NCBI GenBank assembly: GCA_021827885.1
Contig: JAKAUD010000194.1
Location: 1 to 12,728, forward strand
Source of the DNA: Thermoplasmata archaeon
GTDB lineage: Archaea; Thermoplasmatota; Thermoplasmata; Thermoplasmatales; Thermoplasmataceae
Direction: 5' to 3'
DNA length: 12,728 bases
Shown one piece after another: positions 1 through 7,221 of this stretch. Numbering within the stretch: the stretch's first letter is position 1; every line of letters starts with the position of its first letter. The translations under genes were made by a program, and so were the position numbers. The notes below the pieces were generated by a model that worked only from the letters and a program-made list of their open reading frames with translations, had not been told where the DNA came from and did not search any database.

Positions 1-72
1 GATCTGATTGATCTATATTTAAAACTTAAATTGTAAGTTTATTATAATTTATGGTATTTTATAAAACGAAGT

Positions 73-80
73 TTTAAATA
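73..80 (+). promoter_or_regulatory. Archaeal TATA box of the importer operon
   Basis: The box TTTAAATA is preceded by a purine-containing stretch (ACGAAG) that could act as a BRE. Its centre lies about 26 bases before the ATG at 103, exactly where an archaeal TATA box would place a transcription start on that ATG. No convincing Shine-Dalgarno sequence precedes the ATG, so the first gene is probably leaderless. Bases 1-72 are AT-rich and hold no gene that can be supported. Confidence 0.65.
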
Positions 81-102
81 GCATAATTTGTTTTGCGAGA
101 GC

Positions 103-1905
103 ATGAGTATCAAAGCTCCTAAACTCGCCGTTATGGCGATAGTGGTGGCTTTTGTCTCCTTAAATTTTGTTGCAGTTGCAACAGGGACAACAACTACCAC
201 ACCATCAGGGCAAGTTACCATCGGTACTGCAGTATCGACCACCATTACTGACCTGAATCCGTTCACTGCAACAAATAGCATTGCAGCTGACTTGGTGCAG
301 GAAATGTATGCAGACAATCTGTTGTACATGTGGCCGAACGGTAATTTGACATCTTGGCTAGCAGAAAACTACACTGTTACTGATCACAGTAATGGAACTG
401 AAACCATTCTGTTCCACCTGAACCCTAATGCTCAATGGGTAAATGGGTCAAAAACAGCTGGACAGATAACATCAAAGGACGTTCAGTTCACATTCCAGAT
501 ACTTATGAACAATAACACTCTGAACCAGGCTGAAGGCGGTGTAGCTGACAACTTGACCTCCGTGACTACACCTAACAACACAACTGTTGTTTTCAACTTC
601 AACAAGACAAGCACGCTGTGGCTTACCTACGTCTCGCAACTCACGATACTTCCTTCTGCATGGGCAAAGTACGATAGCGGAAACCCAGGAAACATTGGAA
701 GTTTCACAAACATGTTCGCCAAAATCGGCCAGGAAATTTCAGCCGGTCCTTTCTATCTTAACAGCTCAAGCAGCCAGGGAGCAACATTGAAGGCAAACAC
801 TAACTTCTGGATGGGCGTGCCAAAGACCCAGACCCTGTACCTCGAGGAGTTCAAGAGCACAACCGCTTCAACTGAAGCCCTCAAGACGGGAGCAATTGGA
901 GCAGAAATACCTGCAACCAGTGATTACAACTCTCTGTCAACAACTCCGAACATAACAAACGTGGTCTTCCCCGCACCTTACATAGTCAACCTATGGTTCA
1001 ATGATAATGCCGCTCCATTCAACAATGTTCACATAAGGATGGGTATGGCATACGCAATTAACAAGACACAGATCATGGTTAAGGCGGAAGACAACCAGGG
1101 TGTTGCAGGATCGCAGAATGTTTCATACGGAGGTCTCCCAACAGTCCTTAAGCAGTGGTGGGCAAGTGGTTTGACGTATTATCCATACAACACAGCGCTT
1201 GCAAAGCAGGAACTTGAAATGGCTGGATACCATTACAACTCAACTACTGGTCTTATGGTCAATAATACCACCAATGCAAACATCAACGTTACAATAGTTG
1301 ACCCATCTATATCTGACTGGGAAGCTGCAGCTACACTCATTGCAACTGATCTGCAGGCTGTTGGAATCAACGCTGTGCTTGAAGTGACGCCAATCAGCAC
1401 ATGGGCAAACGATGTATTCACTGCAAGTAATTTCGTCAATGGAATCTGTACTTACTACGGATATGTTCCTTCACTTACTAACCCATCATATGACCTACAG
1501 GAACTGTACGGATACAATGGCGGATGGAATGCTGAGAACTACACAAACAAGACCGTAGACACACTGCTGAACCAGTCTCTTTCAATCACAAACCAGACAC
1601 AGCTCAAGACAACACTGGACAAAGTGCAGAAAATCATTGATGAGCAGGTACCAGTTGTACAGATAGAGAACGCATACAACTACTATGCATACAACAACAA
1701 TGAAGTCAGGGGATTCCTGTCTAACATCAGTATATTCAACCCATACAACCTGATGCAGGTCTATCCAGTTGTTTCAAGCAATAACAATGGAAGCGCTGGA
1801 TTATCAGCTCTTGACTATGGCATAATAGGTGCAGTTGTAGTCGTTGTAATTGGAGGAATTGCTGGATACGCAATCAGCAAAAACAAAAAGAAAAAAAATG
1901 ACTAA
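103..1905 (+). CDS. ABC importer substrate-binding protein (SBP_bac_5, oligopeptide/dipeptide type), membrane-anchored
   Basis: The 600-residue product is the extracellular solute receptor of the ABC importer encoded just downstream. Residues 1-28 form a signal peptide with a hydrophobic core. The body has family 5 landmarks: WVNGS...ITSKDVQFTFQ (residues 112-132), SAGPFYL (213-219) and an R-x-G-M-A-Y-A-I-N segment (312-320). Residues about 572-592 form a membrane anchor followed by a KNKKKKND tail, an arrangement common in archaeal binding proteins. About 23 N-x-S/T sequons and only two arginines in the whole protein suggest a glycosylated surface protein in an acidic medium. An in-frame TTG lies at 88, but the ATG at 103 fits the TATA box and the signal peptide better. 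Archaeal members of this family bind peptides or oligosaccharides, so the ligand cannot be read from sequence. The neighbouring genes suggest muropeptides or wall peptides, which is inference. Confidence 0.93.
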   Translation: MSIKAPKLAVMAIVVAFVSLNFVAVATGTTTTTPSGQVTIGTAVSTTITDLNPFTATNSIAADLVQEMYADNLLYMWPNGNLTSWLAENYTVTDHSNGTETILFHLNPNAQWVNGSKTAGQITSKDVQFTFQILMNNNTLNQAEGGVADNLTSVTTPNNTTVVFNFNKTSTLWLTYVSQLTILPSAWAKYDSGNPGNIGSFTNMFAKIGQEISAGPFYLNSSSSQGATLKANTNFWMGVPKTQTLYLEEFKSTTASTEALKTGAIGAEIPATSDYNSLSTTPNITNVVFPAPYIVNLWFNDNAAPFNNVHIRMGMAYAINKTQIMVKAEDNQGVAGSQNVSYGGLPTVLKQWWASGLTYYPYNTALAKQELEMAGYHYNSTTGLMVNNTTNANINVTIVDPSISDWEAAATLIATDLQAVGINAVLEVTPISTWANDVFTASNFVNGICTYYGYVPSLTNPSYDLQELYGYNGGWNAENYTNKTVDTLLNQSLSITNQTQLKTTLDKVQKIIDEQVPVVQIENAYNYYAYNNNEVRGFLSNISIFNPYNLMQVYPVVSSNNNGSAGLSALDYGIIGAVVVVVIGGIAGYAISKNKKKKND

Positions 1906-1942
1906 ATACGATTTGCAGTGATACCTAATGGAAGTCTCATAA

Positions 1943-2944
1943 ATGATTACAAAACGATATCTTGCAACTCGTAGCATATATGCTATTGCAACAACTTTTG
2001 TTGCAATAGTAATCAATTTTTTATTACCAAGATTAGTACCTGGAAACCCCGCAATCACTATTTTAGCAACAAAATACCATTACCTGCCACCAGGCCAGGT
2101 AAAACTATTGGAATCTGAATTTGGCCTTACAAATGCCAGTTTGCTATCACAATTTGAAACGTATATCGTCCAGTTATTTCATGGGAATCTTGGATTTTCC
2201 TTTTACTATTATCCTCAATCTGTTGTTCAGGTAATTGCTGAGCACCTGCCTTGGACACTATTCCTCTTGGGAACCGCCACCCTGATCTCAGCCTTCCTAG
2301 GCGTTTATGTTGGGAGAGTTACTGGGTGGACCAGTGGTTCAAAAGGAGAGACAGCACTATCTTCATTTTTCATCGCACTCACCTCCCTTCCATATTTCTG
2401 GTTTGCAATTCTTATGCAACTATTGTTGGCAGTTGATCTCGTAATAAACGGCATTCATTTTTTCCCAATTTCCGGAACATTTGGCATTCAGTTTACACAG
2501 GGATTCAACTGGGGCTTTATATCAAGTGTACTCTGGCACAGTATCCTGCCTATCTTCACAATAGTGGCTACTTCATTTCCTGGTTTTGCTTTAACAATGA
2601 GAAATACAATGGTTAACATGAACAAGGAAGACCACATAATAATGGCCAGGGCTAAGGGACTGCGTGAAGAACAGATTATCAAGAAATACGCCGCAAGAAA
2701 CGCAATCCTTCCGGTTTCCACACATATTGTCCTTGCATTTGGATATATTGTATCAGGTGCTTTTTTTGTGGAAGTAGTGTTCTCGTACAAGGGTATAGGT
2801 TATATGCTTTATCAAGCAGTTACTTCGCAGGACTACCCACTTACCGATGGAATTTTTCTCATAATCACCTTTACTGTTATTATTGCAAATTTCATCTCTG
2901 ACCTGCTCTATGCATATCTCGACCCGAGAGTACAGTTAACGTGA
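1943..2944 (+). CDS. dppB: Oligopeptide-type ABC importer permease (DppB/OppB family)
   Basis: This 333-residue inner-membrane permease is one of two that form the channel of the importer. Residues about 10-30 are the first membrane segment. A periplasm-like loop carries the family motif HGNLGFSF (80-87), and further membrane segments follow from about residue 103. The cytoplasmic EAA loop that docks on the ATPases is ARAKGL followed by RNAILPV (residues 235-258). The family signatures VEVVFSYKGIG (276-286) and the terminal LLYAYLDPR (321-329) are both present. It starts 37 bases after the binding-protein gene, with a weak GGAAG site eight bases ahead of the ATG, and lies seven bases before dppC, so it is part of one operon. 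The substrate is not determined by this subunit. Confidence 0.95.
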   Translation: MITKRYLATRSIYAIATTFVAIVINFLLPRLVPGNPAITILATKYHYLPPGQVKLLESEFGLTNASLLSQFETYIVQLFHGNLGFSFYYYPQSVVQVIAEHLPWTLFLLGTATLISAFLGVYVGRVTGWTSGSKGETALSSFFIALTSLPYFWFAILMQLLLAVDLVINGIHFFPISGTFGIQFTQGFNWGFISSVLWHSILPIFTIVATSFPGFALTMRNTMVNMNKEDHIIMARAKGLREEQIIKKYAARNAILPVSTHIVLAFGYIVSGAFFVEVVFSYKGIGYMLYQAVTSQDYPLTDGIFLIITFTVIIANFISDLLYAYLDPRVQLT

Positions 2945-2948
2945 GGTC
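2943..2948 (+). promoter_or_regulatory. Ribosome binding site of dppC
   Basis: GAGGTC overlaps the dppB stop codon and sits three bases before the dppC ATG at 2952. It matches the GGAGGTGA consensus well. It contrasts with the first genes of transcripts in this window, which lack such sites and appear leaderless. Confidence 0.5.
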
Positions 2949-2951
2949 AAA

Positions 2952-3848
2952 ATGATAGAAAATATTACATCAACTTTTGAAACTTTGAGCCAGGGGAGCA
3001 AGCGTACAAGATCTGACAGTATAATTAAATCTCTGTTTATTAACAAAAAGAGCCTCTTTGGCATTATAGTATTCGCGATCTTTGCTGGCATAGGCATATT
3101 AGGTCCATTTCTGGCGCCCTACAGCACTAATTACATTGGAGCAGCTGCTTTCCTTCCGCCAAGTTTTGCTCATCCTCTGGGAACTGATTATATAGGGCAT
3201 GATGTGCTTTCTTGGTACCTTGTAGGAACCGGCACCTCACTATACGTTGGAGCAACAGTAGCTCTGTTCACAGTTTTCCTCGGTGCTTTTGTTGGATTAG
3301 CCTCAGGTTATTATGGTGGGATAATTGACAGTGCCTCCATGAGGGTTGTGGATATTCTTCTCATACTGCCAGGTTTTCCTCTTCTGGTTATACTTTCAGC
3401 TTATCTCCCGCCTACGATCACAACTACAATCATAATACTATCAGTGCTTGGCTGGCCCTTTATGTCAAGGGTTATACGTTCCCAGGTCCTGAGCCTTAAG
3501 GAAAGACCCTTCATAAAAGCAGCAATTCTATCAGGAATGCCTGGAAGGAAAATTCTCTTCAAGGAAATATTCAAGCATGTCCTTCCGCTCATAATTATCA
3601 ACGCTGTTTACATCATGGTTGGAGCCATAGTTGCACAGGCCGGCCTTGCATTCTTCGGCCTCGGAGATCTCAGGTCAGTCAACTGGGGTACCTCATTGTA
3701 TTGGGCACAGGCCACAGATGCTGTTATCGATAACGCCTGGTGGTGGATTCTTCCTCCAGGCATATCCATTGCTATACTCGGTATTGCAGCCAACCTTTTT
3801 GGAAACGGACTAACAGAAATATTTGGAGAAAGGTCAGGGGAAGTATAA
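2952..3848 (+). CDS. dppC: Oligopeptide-type ABC importer permease (DppC/OppC family)
   Basis: This 298-residue permease is the partner of the preceding one. After a cytoplasmic N-terminus and a first membrane segment (about 35-56) comes the family block HPLGTDYIGHDVLS (residues 74-87), characteristic of DppC/OppC and NikC. Membrane segments follow at about 97-119, 133-152, 158-175, 212-233 and 265-288. The EAA loop, IKAAILSGMPGRKILFKEI, covers residues 188-206. The stop codon overlaps the next start (TAATG, sharing one base), which suggests translational coupling with dppD. It is complete, with nothing unusual in length. Confidence 0.95.
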   Translation: MIENITSTFETLSQGSKRTRSDSIIKSLFINKKSLFGIIVFAIFAGIGILGPFLAPYSTNYIGAAAFLPPSFAHPLGTDYIGHDVLSWYLVGTGTSLYVGATVALFTVFLGAFVGLASGYYGGIIDSASMRVVDILLILPGFPLLVILSAYLPPTITTTIIILSVLGWPFMSRVIRSQVLSLKERPFIKAAILSGMPGRKILFKEIFKHVLPLIIINAVYIMVGAIVAQAGLAFFGLGDLRSVNWGTSLYWAQATDAVIDNAWWWILPPGISIAILGIAANLFGNGLTEIFGERSGEV

Positions 3849-4819
3849 TGTCAACACTTTTATCCATAAACAAACTGGAAACAATGTTCGAGACCAACAA
3901 GGGGACTGTCAAGGCGCTTCGTTCCATCAGCCTAGACGTAGAGAAGGGTGAAACTATTGCTCTTGTTGGCGAATCCGGTTCCGGCAAATCAACACTTGGG
4001 CTTTCTATATTGAAACTTATTGAAAAACCCGGTAAAATAAGTGCCGGAGAGATTACATTTAGGTCAACAGAAGGGGATCTCGATGTGCTTGGTCTTGAAG
4101 GGGGAAAACTCAGAAGGTATAGATGGAAGAAAGTAGCAATGGTTTTCCAATCAGCAATGAATGTTCTTAACCCTGTTATGAGGATAGAAGACCAGTTCCT
4201 CGACACAATGGAAGCTCATGATATACCATTAAACGAAACGAGCCAGCGTATTGACCATTACCTTGAACTTGCGGGACTTGGACCAAAAGTCAGACGCCTG
4301 TATCCTCATGAGCTCAGTGGGGGAATGAGGCAGAGAGTTAACATCGCCCTTGCCTTAAGCTGCGAACCTGACCTCCTCATTGCAGACGAACCAACTACTG
4401 CTCTTGACGTTGTTGTGCAAAAGGAAATCCTCAAATCACTCAGTTTACTTAAGCGCGAACTCGGGCTTACGGTGATCTTCATAACTCACGATATATCGGT
4501 TGCGCGTGCAATTGCTGACAGGATTGCAATATTTTATGCTGGAAGAATTGTGGAGCTTGGAAAGACGGATGAAGTTATAAACAGGCCAAAGCATCCTTAT
4601 GCCAGAGCCCTACTCTCTAGCATTATAACTCTCAAGACTGAGAAGGGAGTGAAGCTAAACGCCCTACAGGGCAGCCCCCCCGATCTCAGGAATGAGATTG
4701 TCGGGTGCAGTTTTATACCCAGGTGCCCACTAGCGCACAAGGAGTGTTCATCTTATGTCCCTGATGAAAACTATGACACAGATCATTACGTGGAGTGTGT
4801 TTCTCCCATTAAATACTGA
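3848..4819 (+). CDS. dppD: ABC importer ATPase with C-terminal cysteine cluster (DppD/OppD family)
   Basis: This 323-residue cytoplasmic ATPase powers the importer. The Walker A motif is GESGSGKS (41-48), the Q-loop Gln is 101, the signature is LSGGM (156-160), Walker B ends in the catalytic Glu 181, and the H-loop is His 214. The C-terminal oligopeptide-transporter domain carries four cysteines, 287, 293, 300 and 317, in the pattern C-x5-C-x6-C-x16-C with the usual RCP. In studied relatives this region binds a [4Fe-4S] cluster; that it does so here is inference. An in-frame ATG lies upstream at 3740, inside dppC, but the ATG at 3848 is preceded by GGGGAAG, overlaps the dppC stop by one base and begins the ABC domain at the normal distance, so I chose it. 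Confidence 0.95.
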   Translation: MSTLLSINKLETMFETNKGTVKALRSISLDVEKGETIALVGESGSGKSTLGLSILKLIEKPGKISAGEITFRSTEGDLDVLGLEGGKLRRYRWKKVAMVFQSAMNVLNPVMRIEDQFLDTMEAHDIPLNETSQRIDHYLELAGLGPKVRRLYPHELSGGMRQRVNIALALSCEPDLLIADEPTTALDVVVQKEILKSLSLLKRELGLTVIFITHDISVARAIADRIAIFYAGRIVELGKTDEVINRPKHPYARALLSSIITLKTEKGVKLNALQGSPPDLRNEIVGCSFIPRCPLAHKECSSYVPDENYDTDHYVECVSPIKY

Positions 4820-4870
4820 ATGGAGTGATATAAAATTTCAGAACAAACTGAAGAGACAATAGGAAGTAAA

Positions 4871-5848
4871 ATGGAACTTGAGCGAGAATTTGGAGGAAGC
4901 TATGTGCTCAAATTCGATTCAGTGACCAAGGTCTTTAAGAACGGGCATATTGTAAATTACGCACTGGATAAGGTAAACCTCACCATAAAGAAAGGGGAGA
5001 CAATTGCAATAGTCGGGGAGAGTGGAAGCGGGAAAACGACCCTTGGAATGATTGCCCTGAACCTTTTGAATTATGACAAAGGCAAGTTGCTATTCAGAAA
5101 CAAGGAACTGAAGAAAATAAAGAGAAAAGATATGACAGAATTCAGGTCCAAATCCCAGATGATTTTCCAGGACCCATACGGTTCGCTAAATCCGTACAAT
5201 TCTGTGTACCAGTCTGTTGTCGCACCATTGGACAACTTCAACAAGAGGATGTCCAGGAAAGAGAAGAGGCAGGCTGTACTATCGATGCTAGATAGAGTGG
5301 GTTTGAGGCCGCCAGAAGCTTACATAGATGAATACCCCAAGAAGCTGTCAGGAGGACAGCGGCAGAGGGTATCCATAGCTAGGGCCCTAATCATGAGACC
5401 CGAATTCATTGTTGCCGATGAACCGACCTCCATGCTTGATGTCTCTGTTAGTGCAACTGTCCTTGGGCTTCTTAATGAACTGAAGGATGAGATGCATTTT
5501 TCCATGATTTTCATAACTCACGAACTGGCAACTGCGAAGTATATTTCTGACAGGATGGCCGTTATGAACTTGGGAAGGATTGTGGAAGTAGGCGAATCGT
5601 CCCTACTTGTTGAAAAGCCTTCGCACCCTTACACAAAATTATTACTCAACTCAATGCCTGAATCCGAGGCCCTGGAAGACACCCAGTATGAAGTCAAATC
5701 ATCTTTTGGCGTCATAAACAGCGGAATAAAAGGCTGTACTTTTGCATATATGTGCCCATTTGTCAAGGATGACTGCAGAACAGTAAAGCCAGAATTGAGA
5801 GAGGTTGGGAATGGGCATCTGGTTGCGTGCCACTACCCTCTCTCATAA
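4871..5848 (+). CDS. dppF: ABC importer ATPase with C-terminal cysteine cluster (DppF/OppF family)
   Basis: This 325-residue ATPase is the second of the pair. Walker A is GESGSGKT (49-56), followed by Q100, the signature LSGGQRQR (159-166), Walker B ending in Glu 184, and His 217. The C-terminus has cysteines 289, 295, 302 and 320 in nearly the same spacing as DppD, although the usual Arg before the second cysteine is Met here. The ATG at 4871 follows AGGAAG by four bases. The reading frame stays open upstream to a TGA at 4826, and an ATT at 4835 lies behind a stronger Shine-Dalgarno-like GGAGTGAT, so a 337-residue form with a rare start is possible. It is the last gene of the importer operon and converges with the amidase-like gene 14 bases away. 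Confidence 0.94.
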   Translation: MELEREFGGSYVLKFDSVTKVFKNGHIVNYALDKVNLTIKKGETIAIVGESGSGKTTLGMIALNLLNYDKGKLLFRNKELKKIKRKDMTEFRSKSQMIFQDPYGSLNPYNSVYQSVVAPLDNFNKRMSRKEKRQAVLSMLDRVGLRPPEAYIDEYPKKLSGGQRQRVSIARALIMRPEFIVADEPTSMLDVSVSATVLGLLNELKDEMHFSMIFITHELATAKYISDRMAVMNLGRIVEVGESSLLVEKPSHPYTKLLLNSMPESEALEDTQYEVKSSFGVINSGIKGCTFAYMCPFVKDDCRTVKPELREVGNGHLVACHYPLS

Positions 5849-5862
5849 TATTTTATAATAAA

Positions 5863-7074
5863 TTAGTCTCTTTTCACAGCATATATCGCAACTGCAGCTA
5901 TTATTACGACCGGTATTGCCACGATGGCATAGGAAAGTGGTGCTGAGATTCCAAGGATCGTAAAACCCTGCTGGGGTTCATAATCAACTAACATTGATGC
6001 CGTAGCAGTCCCGTTGCTTCCTGTTGCTTCCAATGTTATATTGTTTTGCCCCCGGGCAAGGTTAAGTGTGGAAATCTGTGAGTTGGAAACAATCTTTCCA
6101 TTGTCCATCCAAGTATAGGTGTAGTTGCCATAGCCAACGCCATTTGGGAAGGACCCTATGAATTTCACTGTTCCAGTACCAATGGTCTCCTTACTCTGGT
6201 TAAGTACTATCTTTCCCGTAAGGCCAGTTATTCTCACATCTTTATGGCTAGATATTGTTGGCATGTGAATATACATTGAAGATACATTTACACCATCGTG
6301 CATAAGCATACCATAGAAACTTATGTTTTGGTCCACAGCGGGAGAATATTTCCATTCTGCGGCGGGGTCAGTCTGCAGGACTGTACCGTTTCCAATGTAT
6401 AGCATGGAATGACCACTGCCGGCTCCTCCATCCATTATAACATCTCCTGGCGATAGGAAATATGCAGGCATCATACTGTAGTTGGATACATAATAAATTG
6501 AAGCGTGCGGGGATCCAAGATACGAAGCAGGGATTGGTTGATAGCCCATTATCCTCTCAACAGTTGCATTGTTGGGGAAAATAGAAAGATCATAACCTGC
6601 AAGATAGACTGCAAGCCGATATGCGCCAACTATTCCGTAACTGCCTGGAAAGCCACTCTGGTAAGTTGTAAGGTTATCACCTGGATAGCCCGCACCAACC
6701 AGGGCAAGATCAGTCAAGCCGCCGGCAATGAGTGCTTCAGAAACGTAATGGGCGCAGTCTTCAGAGTTGTAAAAGTCCAGGTTTTTCTGAAGAATAGATT
6801 TATTAATTCCAGCAGGGTAGGTTTGGGTGTGTAAATATTTCTGATGGACCATTTCAGCATAGGCTACAGCCGCTGATCCATTGTAGGAGTAGTTAGATTG
6901 GTAATATTGGTTAGAAGCACTGTAAGCCGTTCCTGTTAATGAATTGCCGGCGCCTGAATTTGCTGGGGTATAAAAAGAGGAAAACATCAGGAAGAGGGCA
7001 AAAGCAGTTACTAAGCTAACTGTTAAAATGGATTTTCTGCCAAGTCTTGAATTTAAATCAGGTTTTGTTTTCAC
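5863..7074 (-). CDS. Exported, membrane-anchored cysteine hydrolase, putative amidase (amidase_6-like)
   Basis: The 403-residue protein is probably a surface hydrolase acting on peptide or amide bonds, plausibly in bacterial wall material. Residues 1-38 are a signal peptide with basic n-region and hydrophobic core. Residues about 65-265 resemble the amidase_6 family of papain-like enzymes: AAVAYAE (68-74), then DCAHYVSEALIAGG (106-119) with putative nucleophile Cys 107, then GDVI (210-213) and GHSMLYIG (221-228) with putative His 222. Residues about 285-366 form a PKD or Ig-like beta domain. A hydrophobic segment (377-400) and the tail KRD anchor the C-terminus, leaving the enzyme outside. 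There are about 13 glycosylation sequons. The start is a GTG with no Shine-Dalgarno site but a TATA-like box about 25 bases before it. The family is supported by motifs, the substrate only by the neighbours. A CHAP or other NlpC/P60-clan hydrolase is the alternative. Confidence 0.8.
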   Translation of the reverse strand: MKTKPDLNSRLGRKSILTVSLVTAFALFLMFSSFYTPANSGAGNSLTGTAYSASNQYYQSNYSYNGSAAVAYAEMVHQKYLHTQTYPAGINKSILQKNLDFYNSEDCAHYVSEALIAGGLTDLALVGAGYPGDNLTTYQSGFPGSYGIVGAYRLAVYLAGYDLSIFPNNATVERIMGYQPIPASYLGSPHASIYYVSNYSMMPAYFLSPGDVIMDGGAGSGHSMLYIGNGTVLQTDPAAEWKYSPAVDQNISFYGMLMHDGVNVSSMYIHMPTISSHKDVRITGLTGKIVLNQSKETIGTGTVKFIGSFPNGVGYGNYTYTWMDNGKIVSNSQISTLNLARGQNNITLEATGSNGTATASMLVDYEPQQGFTILGISAPLSYAIVAIPVVIIAAVAIYAVKRD

Positions 7075-7094
7075 AGAAGTTAAAACAACAAATC

Positions 7095-7102
7095 ATATTT
7101 AG
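7095..7102 (-). promoter_or_regulatory. TATA-like box of the exported hydrolase gene
   Basis: On the minus strand this reads CTAAATAT, with its centre about 25 bases before the GTG at 7074, consistent with a leaderless transcript. A second candidate, TTTAAATA on the minus strand at 7161-7168, would instead give a leader of about 64 bases. The proximal box is favoured because no ribosome binding site precedes the GTG. Confidence 0.45.
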
Positions 7103-7156
7103 AAATTGCGCGAATTGAATGCTAGTTTACCTATTTCCCATTTGCATTGGATGATT

Positions 7157-7174
7157 TCCTTATTTAAAAAAGGA
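7157..7174 (-). terminator. Possible terminator after the beta-lactamase-family gene
   Basis: About 50 bases past the stop codon at 7222, the minus strand carries six consecutive T residues (7171-7166) inside short complementary arms (TCCTT at 7157-7161 and AAGGA at 7170-7174). Archaeal termination commonly uses T-rich tracts. The arms are too short for a strong hairpin, and the site overlaps a TATA-like sequence, so either role is possible. Confidence 0.3.
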
Positions 7175-7221
7175 CTTGAAATATTTCCCCTAAGCGTCCG
7201 GATTGTAAACAATTTATTGCT

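Noticed and set aside
1..13. GATC-TGATT-GATC near-palindrome at the left edge
   Set aside because: It is short, in AT-rich non-coding sequence, far from the TATA box and without a second copy, so no role can be supported.
3740..3847. Extended N-terminus of dppD from an upstream in-frame ATG
   Set aside because: It lies wholly inside dppC, encodes no ABC-like sequence, and the ATG at 3848 overlaps the dppC stop and has a ribosome site.
3772..4206. 144-codon open frame on the minus strand
   Set aside because: It is antisense to the well-supported dppC/dppD genes and shows no recognisable domain.
6505..6834. 109-codon plus-strand frame
   Set aside because: It is antisense to the amidase-like gene and its product resembles no family.
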